Source of the DNA: an uncultured Mucilaginibacter sp.
Lineage (GTDB): Bacteria; Bacteroidota; Bacteroidia; Sphingobacteriales; Sphingobacteriaceae
NCBI GenBank assembly: GCA_903885865.1
Contig: CAISKH010000505.1
Span: forward strand, 1 to 6,452
Direction of reading: 5' to 3'
DNA length: 6,452 nucleotides
A program made the translations under genes and the position numbers. Within the stretch, counting starts at the first letter, position 1, and every line of letters starts with the position of its first letter. The notes below the pieces were generated by a model. That model was not told the DNA's origin. It saw only the letters and a list, made by a program, of their open reading frames with translations, and did not search any database. Of this stretch, positions 1-4,608 are shown piece by piece.

Positions 1-101
1 ATTTCCTGTAGCTCTTGCACGACCAGGACACCTGTGGACGATACAATTAGAAAAGATAAAAATGACAGATAATACCCGGATTTTCGGAAAGAAAATCGCA
101 T
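1..101 (-). CDS. N-terminus of an unidentified membrane-anchored or exported protein, cut by the window edge
   Basis: An open frame on the minus strand starts with ATG (bases 99-101) and runs off the left edge after 33 complete codons. It begins MRFSFRKSGYYLS, a short basic stretch (Arg2, Arg6, Lys7), followed by about 20 mostly hydrophobic residues rich in Leu, Phe, Ile and Val, and then turns polar (QELQE). This is the pattern of a signal anchor or signal peptide. The frame stays open upstream of the ATG to a stop near base 155, with an in-frame GTG, so the exact start is not certain. A GGAGG-like stretch lies about 27 nt before the ATG, too far to act as its ribosome site. It would be transcribed away from the YceI-like gene. 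Too little is present to name a family, and a chance open frame of this length is possible. Confidence 0.4.
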   Translation of the reverse strand, partial: MRFSFRKSGYYLSFLSFLIVSSTGVLVVQELQE

Positions 102-217
102 GGCAGAAAAGTTCCTGAATATTAATTCCCTCCGATAACAAATCACTATTCTGGCTTAATACACAAATTATTTTTTGGTTAAAATGCTTATAGTGTAATT
201 ATCAAAGCACTTAAGCT

Positions 218-231
218 TGCACACGTGTGCA
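218..231. repeat. Perfect 14-bp palindrome, candidate operator
   Basis: TGCACACGTGTGCA reads identically on both strands, with an ACACGTGT core. It sits in the divergent spacer about 117 nt from the putative minus-strand start and 195 nt from the YceI-like start. A dimeric regulator site is a natural reading, but there is no second copy in the window and no regulator gene beside it. Confidence 0.45.
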
Positions 232-306
232 GCGCGTGTCATAACCCTAAACCTGATGCCTTTTATTAAATCCCCCGACCTTTCAAACCAACCCTTATCA
301 CAAAGC

Positions 307-398
307 TTACGTATTGATAAAGGCACGCTCGCGAACGTAATGCGCCTTTTTGGTTTAAAGCCGGTTTTTTACGCAATCTTACGTGGCTGAAATTACGT
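307..398. promoter_or_regulatory. Cluster of TTACGT hexamers upstream of the YceI-like gene
   Basis: TTACGT occurs at 307-312, 379-384 and 393-398 on the plus strand and as its complement ACGTAA at 335-340, with a one-base variant TTACGC at 369-374. That is five sites in 92 bases, ending 28 nt before the YceI-like ATG. The 369 and 379 copies start 10 nt apart, about one helical turn. Repeated short sites at this place suggest binding sites for a regulator of the YceI/DUF5777 pair. This is inference from position and repetition only, and no known regulator motif is recognised. Confidence 0.3.
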
Positions 399-425
399 CT
401 TTAGTATAGGATACATACCTGGAAA

Positions 426-980
426 ATGAAATATATCATTTTTGTTTTATTTAGCCTGTTACCATTCCAGCTATCAGCTCAGCTTTATAGCTGTAAAAAT
501 GTTGGGATCAGTCTTTTTTCCGGTGCACTGATAGAGGACATCAAGGCAGTATCATCCGCAGGCGCATCGGTTTACGATTCGGGTACCGGCGAATTAGTTT
601 TTAGCGTATTTATTAGTACGTTCCAGTTTGATAAGGCATTCATGCAGGAGCATTTTAATTCAGATTACATGGAAAGCGACAAGTATCCGAAAGCCATATT
701 CAAAGGAAAGATAGCGGAACATATCGACTTAACCCATGACGGGACCTATGCTGTACAGGTCTCGGGTCAGTTAACCGTACACGGTATTACCAGGCCAAGA
801 ACAGTCACGGGCAACGTGACAGTGAACAACGGCGTTGTCAGCATGACATCTGCATTCTTTGTCAATTGTGCCGATCATCATATCGATATACCGCAGATCT
901 TATTTTACCATATAGCCGAAAATATAAAGATCACTGTTTCGGCTACTTACAATCCATATTCCAATAGCTCACGTCAATAA
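426..980 (+). CDS. YceI-like family protein, exported lipocalin-fold protein
   Basis: This is a 184-residue protein with an N-terminal signal peptide (hydrophobic residues 3-14, likely cleavage after LSA at 18 before Gln19), so it should act in the periplasm or outside the cell. The body has the marks of the short Bacteroidota YceI-like group: an FSGALIEDIKAV segment (31-42) matching the usual F-S-x-x-P-L-E-D-I pattern, then FQFDKAFMQEHFNSDYMESD (66-85) with KYPKAIFKGKI following, then LTVHGITRPR (116-125). Family members have a lipocalin-like beta-barrel and some bind isoprenoid-type lipids; the ligand here cannot be read from sequence. The usual Pro after the FSGA segment is replaced (ALIED), a small deviation. 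Length is normal for the family and the gene looks intact. It is followed after 8 nt by the DUF5777-like gene, so the two are probably co-transcribed. The start is ATG 426, which places the signal peptide correctly. Confidence 0.88.
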   Translation: MKYIIFVLFSLLPFQLSAQLYSCKNVGISLFSGALIEDIKAVSSAGASVYDSGTGELVFSVFISTFQFDKAFMQEHFNSDYMESDKYPKAIFKGKIAEHIDLTHDGTYAVQVSGQLTVHGITRPRTVTGNVTVNNGVVSMTSAFFVNCADHHIDIPQILFYHIAENIKITVSATYNPYSNSSRQ

Positions 981-988
981 ATTTCAAT

Positions 989-1921
989 ATGAAAAAATTT
1001 ATCCTACTCGCTGCTTTTATACTCACCTATAGTACATTAAAGGCACAAACCAGCTCCAGTAAACAAACCTCTGCGGCTGATTCTTTATTAAATTCTATAG
1101 CCGGGGATAACAGCAAGGAGCACGTTGTTGTTTTTGAATCATCCCGGTTGATCCTGTCCCAATCCAGCCAAACGGTTAAGAAAAATAACCTTAACGTCCT
1201 GATACTTCACCGTTTTGGTGACCTGGGGGGCACCCTGGGCGGCGGTAAAACATTTTTTGGCCTTGATAATATAGCTGACGTTTATATTGGTTTTGAATAT
1301 GGGTTAACTAATAATCTGACTGTAGGCCTGGGCCGGAGCGCATTGCCTTTAGACGGCGGGCTTGCTAACCTTGAGCTTAAGTATGCCCTGCTTCACCAAA
1401 CAAATGACAACAGTGTTCCTGTGGCGTTAACGCTGATAGGCGAAACGGCGCTGCGCCCCTACAGCTCCTTCGCCAAATTAAGTGACCGCCTTTCCTATTT
1501 TGCCCAGGCCGTTATAGCGCGCAAGTTTTCGCCTGTTTTTTCTTTACAAATAGCGCCCTCTGTGGTACAGAATAATTTGCCAATGCCCGATGTGGCCGGG
1601 AATAAGGAACTGCTTTTATCATTATCTGCCACCGCTGCATTAAAAGTAAGCAAGCTGCTAAGCGTGGTAGTGGATTACGCGCATCCATTTTCTTCCTTCG
1701 GGAACGCAAATGGATTTAGCGATCCACTGGGTTTTGGTATCCAGACGGTAACCGGTGGGCACGTATTTACGATAAATATTACGAATGCCAGGGCGATTTC
1801 TGAGATCAATTACTTAAGCAACACAACATCGGATTATTCGCGGGGGCAATACAGGCTGGGATTTACTATTTCCCGTACATTTGACTTTAACCATAGAGAA
1901 AAATACCAGCCCAAAAGATAA
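989..1921 (+). CDS. DUF5777-like outer-membrane beta-barrel protein
   Basis: This is a 310-residue protein with a clear signal peptide (MKKFILLAAFILTYSTLKA, cleavage expected after Ala19 before Gln20). The mature part carries the landmarks I associate with the DUF5777 family: a VFESSRLILSQSSQTV segment (48-63), then LNVLILHRFGDLGG (68-81), then FFGLDNIADVYIGFEYGLT (89-107) leading into NNLTVGLGRS. The end has the alternating strand pattern of a barrel, closing with GFTISRTFDF (near 291-300) and a short basic tail. Function of the family is unknown; an outer-membrane location is inferred from the strand pattern and the aromatic residues near the last strand. It lies 8 nt after the YceI-like gene without a Shine-Dalgarno sequence in the AT-rich gap. 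Its stop codon is 6 nt from the end of the convergent PAS/HisKA gene. It appears complete. Confidence 0.82.
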   Translation: MKKFILLAAFILTYSTLKAQTSSSKQTSAADSLLNSIAGDNSKEHVVVFESSRLILSQSSQTVKKNNLNVLILHRFGDLGGTLGGGKTFFGLDNIADVYIGFEYGLTNNLTVGLGRSALPLDGGLANLELKYALLHQTNDNSVPVALTLIGETALRPYSSFAKLSDRLSYFAQAVIARKFSPVFSLQIAPSVVQNNLPMPDVAGNKELLLSLSATAALKVSKLLSVVVDYAHPFSSFGNANGFSDPLGFGIQTVTGGHVFTINITNARAISEINYLSNTTSDYSRGQYRLGFTISRTFDFNHREKYQPKR

Positions 1922-1927
1922 GAGGGT

Positions 1928-2182
1928 TCATGCAGATTTTTCTAACAGGGCCATTTCCTCTGCTTTTTCGTTGTTCCGGCGCAAACTCAGGTCGAGTTCA
2001 TTGGAAGATATTTCCAGCAAATGGAGGAATTCCTGCCTTTCCTGTTCATTGGCTTCTTTGAGCAGGGACACCAGGCTCATAATGGAACAAAGCGGCCTGC
2101 GGAGCTCATGAGAATTTGACCAGGCGAGCTGTAAAAGGACATCATTGGAGGATTTGATCCTTTGATAAGCGTCCTTTAATTT
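1928..2182 (-). pseudogene. HisKA (phosphoacceptor helix) half of the PAS sensor gene, out of frame with its N-terminal half
   Basis: Minus-strand translation here gives 84 residues ending in TGA (1928-1930). It starts KLKDAYQRIKSSNDVLLQLA and continues WSNSHELRRPLCSIMSLVSL, a typical histidine-kinase H-box with the phosphoacceptor His in SHELRRP (codon at 2108-2110). A second helix follows (QERQEFLHLLEISSNELDLS) with a charged tail. It has no start codon near its beginning and directly continues the PAS-containing frame at 2176-2721, but in the -1 frame. Adding one A to the run of five A at 2180-2184 (minus-strand reading) joins the two into a 264-residue protein with His205. No HATPase_c domain (N, G1, G2 boxes) follows in any frame. 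The DUF5777-like gene begins its convergent end 6 nt away, so the ATPase part was not simply cut off by the window. Confidence 0.75.
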
Positions 2183-2721
2183 TTAATCAGCATCGTAATA
2201 TCAGTTGCCATAACCAGGTTGCACTGCTCATCATTAAACAGAACTGGGTAAGAAACCGTAGATACGATAAAGGTTTCTCCTGTGAATTTTATGTGTTCAC
2301 GGATACCAGGCATTTGGAATTCTTCAGAAAATATGCCCGGGTGCACGGTTGCGGAGTTGATTTGCGGGGTATGCATTTTTAAAAACCTTTTCCGGCTATA
2401 TCCGTACTTTTCAACAGCGGCATTATTGACCTTTACAAACCGGGAGGATTCATTGTGTATCCAAAGGGGATTGGGGTTGGATTCAAATAATTGCCGGTAT
2501 TCTTCTTCTGACCTGGTTAGCTCGTGCTGCTGCTTTTTGATTTTATAGTAGAGTACATAGCTAATGATGATCACAAATATCAGGTCATTCAAACTCCTGT
2601 ATGAATCCTGCTCAAGCGGCGCCAGGTGTCGCATAAACAAAGTGATTATCGGATTGCTGAACAGCGCCCAGGCAATACCGATAATCAAAAAGAATATTGG
2701 AATTTTAGCCGACTTAAACAT
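2176..2721 (-). CDS. Membrane-bound PAS-domain sensor, N-terminal part of a frameshifted PAS-HisKA protein
   Basis: The intact frame codes for 181 residues. Two hydrophobic segments (about 8-30, and 46-59 ending at YYKIKKQQ) place it in the inner membrane, with a short loop between them. A charged linker (HELTRSEEEY, 66-75) leads to a PAS domain from about 71 to 176. The PAS start is recognisable as YRQLFESNPNPLWIHN (75-90), followed by FVKVNNAAVEKYGYSR (95-110) and closing with LVMATDITMLIK (169-180). PAS domains sense small molecules, redox or light, or mediate dimer contacts; no cofactor can be deduced here. The frame stops one codon after LIK, exactly where a PAS-to-HisKA linker would begin, and the HisKA half continues in another frame (1928-2182). 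As it stands the product would be a membrane PAS protein without an output domain. The start is ATG at 2719-2721, giving a short basic N-terminus (MFKSAK) before the first membrane segment. Confidence 0.7.
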   Translation of the reverse strand: MFKSAKIPIFFLIIGIAWALFSNPIITLFMRHLAPLEQDSYRSLNDLIFVIIISYVLYYKIKKQQHELTRSEEEYRQLFESNPNPLWIHNESSRFVKVNNAAVEKYGYSRKRFLKMHTPQINSATVHPGIFSEEFQMPGIREHIKFTGETFIVSTVSYPVLFNDEQCNLVMATDITMLIKN

Positions 2722-2982
2722 TTAATAGGTAGAATAAAATTTCGCTATACGAAAAATACGGCTCATAAGTTGAGTTGGTTGCCTCGTCCCTGTTTTTAAC
2801 ATAGGTTACAGGTAAACACTTTTTTCGCCATAGCGTTGCTGTTTTAAAGAAAATATAGTTTCAAACAATGTGCCAATTTTTATTGATCAGGATATGGTTG
2901 TTCCTCCCCCCAAAGCAGCTGGTTTAATCGTTTATAAAAAACACAATTAGTTAGTGCCATATTTTAGCATTAATTTAGCTAT
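2722..2982. other. Divergent intergenic region between the PAS sensor and glycerate kinase
   Basis: These 261 bases hold no credible gene. Because the flanking genes point away from each other, both promoters should lie here. A short inverted repeat, TTTCG (2740-2744) and CGAAA (2750-2754), lies just upstream of the minus-strand ATG. A related sequence appears in opposite orientation at 2820-2835 (complement CGCTATGGCGAAAAAA, compared with CGCTATACGAAAAA at 2743-2756). Before glycerate kinase, the AT-rich stretch with TATTTTAG around 2960 could act as a -7 element, but this is weak. There is no Shine-Dalgarno sequence before ATG 2983. Confidence 0.5.
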
Positions 2983-4113
2983 ATGAATATACTTATTGCC
3001 CCCAATGCCTTTAAAAACAGCATTAACGCGCAGGCCGTTGCCGAAGCGATAGCCCAGGGGTTAACGCTAAGCAAGTTGAATTGCACCTGTCGGCTTTTTC
3101 CCGTTGGCGATGGCGGCGATGGGACGGGCAGTTTGCTAATAAAACACCTTGGCGGCAAAATAGTTAACGCGCCCGTGCACGACGCTTTGGGCCGAAAAAT
3201 AACGGCGCCGTTTGGTTTAATTGATAATGGCCAAACCGCGGTAATTGAAATGGCGGACGCGTCGGGGATGCGCCTGTTAAAGGCGGCCGAATTAAACCCG
3301 ATGATAACCAATACCTCCGGAACAGGCGAACTCATGAAACAGGCATTGGATAAAGGCGTTAACAAAATAATTATAGGCATGGGCGGCTCGGCAACAGTTG
3401 ATGGCGGTGCGGGTATGCTGGCAGCATTGGGAATACGTTTTTTAAATGCCGATGGCGACTTACTGAACCCTGTTCCTGCCGAATTAGGACAGCTGGCTAT
3501 AATTGACGTGTCGGGTTTAGATAAGCGGGTACTGAATTGCAGCATCATTATTTTATGCGATGTTGACAATAAATTATTAGGCGACAATGGGGCCGCGGCT
3601 GTTTTTGGTCCGCAAAAAGGGGCAACGCCCCATGATATCGTAAAACTGGATGCCCTGCTTACAAAATTCGCGGCCATTACTTTAAAACAAACAGGCATTG
3701 ACATAGCATCGGCTGAGCATAGCGGAACAGCCGGCGGAGCAGCGGCGACAGCGTATGCCTTTTTGAATGCGGCATTAGTTAGTGGCGCAAGCCATTTTTT
3801 AAAACTTACCGGTTTTGATGAGGCCTTGCAAAACGCGGATATGGTATTTACCGGCGAGGGCAGTATTGATGAACAAACCCTGCAGGGAAAGGCCCCGGCT
3901 GCAGTGGCCGCGCTTGCCAAACAAAAAGGCCTGCCCGTAATTGGTTTGGCCGGAAAAGTGCCGTTATTGCACAGTAAAGAATTGAATGAATATTTTGATG
4001 TGTTGTTGCCAATTGGAAATGAACCGGCAGCGCTGGGCGATGCCTTAAAAAACACGCATGATAATTTGGTGCGCACCTCGCGTGAAATTGGTAACTTATT
4101 GGCAATAAGTTAA
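2983..4113 (+). CDS. glxK: Glycerate kinase, type 1 (GlxK/GarK family)
   Basis: This 376-residue cytoplasmic enzyme belongs to the glycerate kinase type-1 family, which phosphorylates D-glycerate with ATP. The GarK/GlxK branch forms 2-phosphoglycerate, feeding glycerate from glyoxylate, serine or sugar-acid breakdown into lower glycolysis. Visible family motifs are APNAFKNSINA (6-16), the DGGDGT loop (43-48), TSGTGELM (111-118), GMGGSATVDGGAGM (132-145), CDVDN (192-196), FGPQKGA (208-214) and TGEGSIDEQTLQGKAP (290-305). Length and motif order are as expected and the frame is intact, so it is probably active. ATG 2983 is the only start that gives the family's MNILIAPNAFK beginning. It stands alone: neighbours on both sides are functionally unrelated. 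Its stop codon lies inside a perfect inverted repeat. The symbol follows the E. coli family member; garK would be an equal choice. Confidence 0.95.
   Translation: MNILIAPNAFKNSINAQAVAEAIAQGLTLSKLNCTCRLFPVGDGGDGTGSLLIKHLGGKIVNAPVHDALGRKITAPFGLIDNGQTAVIEMADASGMRLLKAAELNPMITNTSGTGELMKQALDKGVNKIIIGMGGSATVDGGAGMLAALGIRFLNADGDLLNPVPAELGQLAIIDVSGLDKRVLNCSIIILCDVDNKLLGDNGAAAVFGPQKGATPHDIVKLDALLTKFAAITLKQTGIDIASAEHSGTAGGAAATAYAFLNAALVSGASHFLKLTGFDEALQNADMVFTGEGSIDEQTLQGKAPAAVAALAKQKGLPVIGLAGKVPLLHSKELNEYFDVLLPIGNEPAALGDALKNTHDNLVRTSREIGNLLAIS
4092..4112. repeat. Perfect inverted repeat (10-bp arms, 1-nt centre) over the glycerate kinase stop codon
   Basis: TAACTTATTG (4092-4101) and CAATAAGTTA (4103-4112) are exact complements around a single G at 4102. 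The right arm covers the last codons and the first two bases of the stop codon. As RNA it could fold into an 8-bp stem with a 5-nt loop (UGGCA). The stem is AU-rich and has no U-run after it, so it is not a classical Rho-independent terminator. It may slow 3' exonucleases, assist termination, or be a protein-binding site. Confidence 0.45.
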
Positions 4114-4116
4114 CTG

Positions 4117-4130
4117 TATTTGCGCAAATA
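4117..4130. repeat. Perfect 14-bp palindrome after glycerate kinase
   Basis: TATTTGCGCAAATA is self-complementary and begins 4 nt after the previous inverted repeat. It lies about 53 nt before the TTG that opens the next frame and 31 nt before the ATG at 4161. That position suits an operator for the small downstream gene. A loose AT-rich inverted repeat (AATTAT 4130-4135, ATAATT 4143-4148) follows but could be chance. Confidence 0.4.
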
Positions 4131-4182
4131 ATTATAGTATAAATAATTTAACTGCTTAAAATGAAACACTTACCACTATTAG

Positions 4183-4602
4183 TTGTTAGTCAATGTATTA
4201 CCTGAGAAATCGGTAACATATACTTGTTACCATCTTCCTTTTAATGCATTTATCGTGATATTAACAAAATTTGCAACAAATAATATCAGCAGATTGCTGA
4301 TAGATATTAACAACCAAACCTATATTTTCAGCGTTAACCATATCACAAGAGACGTTAACAATAAATACCTTTATGGCATACGGCTAAATACAACAAATTA
4401 TTTTTTTAGTAAAACGCCCGAATTAAATGATTGTATACAATTAGACAGCCATGCGCCAATAAGCCCGACATTGCTTAAAGAACTTTGTGAAGTTATAACA
4501 GAAATTGAGCTTAAATATAAAAATCGCCCCGAATTAGCGCTTATAAATAGAGAAATATTCCGCAGTCTTGCCCGAAGAAGAAATACTGGCCGTAATTATT
4601 AA
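4183..4602 (+). CDS. Small hypothetical protein, AT-rich gene with doubtful start
   Basis: This open frame codes for 139 residues from a TTG (4183), the first possible start after an in-frame TAG at 4180-4182. There is no internal Met. I do not recognise a family. The product is soluble in appearance, without a signal peptide or long membrane segment. It has an Asn/Ile/Tyr-rich first half that looks beta-rich (RLLIDINNQTYIFSVNHI), a Glu/Leu/Lys helix (LLKELCEVITEIELKYKNRP) and an Arg-rich end (SLARRRN). Codons are visibly more AT-rich than in both flanking genes. A better-looking ATG with an A-rich leader lies at 4161 in another frame, reading MKHLPLLVVSQCIT and then TGA (4203-4205). Dropping one base at 4201-4203 would join it to this frame at Glu (4204), giving a 146-residue protein. 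So this may be a frameshifted gene. It ends 6 nt from the convergent lipoprotein gene. Confidence 0.55.
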   Translation: MLVNVLPEKSVTYTCYHLPFNAFIVILTKFATNNISRLLIDINNQTYIFSVNHITRDVNNKYLYGIRLNTTNYFFSKTPELNDCIQLDSHAPISPTLLKELCEVITEIELKYKNRPELALINREIFRSLARRRNTGRNY

Positions 4603-4608
4603 TTCTTT

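Larger units (their letters stand above)
102..425. other. Divergent intergenic region without a gene
   Basis: No open frame with coding character is visible on either strand across these 324 bases. It lies between the putative minus-strand start at 101 and the YceI-like start at 426, so it should hold promoters for both directions. It is AT-rich at 150-210 and contains a perfect 14-bp palindrome and a cluster of TTACGT hexamers, listed separately. An imperfect stem pairs AAAGGC (319-324) with GCCTTT (344-349) and is followed by a short T-run. It resembles a weak terminator, but no plus-strand gene lies upstream for it to terminate. I could not find a convincing Bacteroidota -33/-7 promoter (TTG plus TAnnTTTG) near the YceI-like start. 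Shine-Dalgarno-like bases before that ATG amount only to GGAAA. Confidence 0.6.

Noticed and set aside
319..350. Rho-independent terminator formed by AAAGGC...GCCTTT plus T-run
   Set aside because: The stem is only six pairs with a 19-nt loop, and no plus-strand gene lies upstream. Kept only as a remark in the spacer entry.
1881..2111. A 76-residue plus-strand frame overlapping the ends of the DUF5777 and HisKA genes
   Set aside because: It is the antisense of the HisKA coding stretch and has a Ser/Leu-rich translation without family character.
2176..2193. Programmed -1 frameshifting to join PAS and HisKA
   Set aside because: The site ATT AAA AAT TAA lacks an X XXY YYZ heptamer, and a -1 slip would place the P-site tRNA on TAA. 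A one-base deletion in the A-run explains it better.
2979..4076. A 365-residue open frame on the minus strand lying over glycerate kinase
   Set aside because: It is the exact antisense of a gene with complete family motifs. Its Ala/Ser/Pro-rich translation resembles no family and has no low-complexity-free core. It is a by-product of the codon use of glxK.
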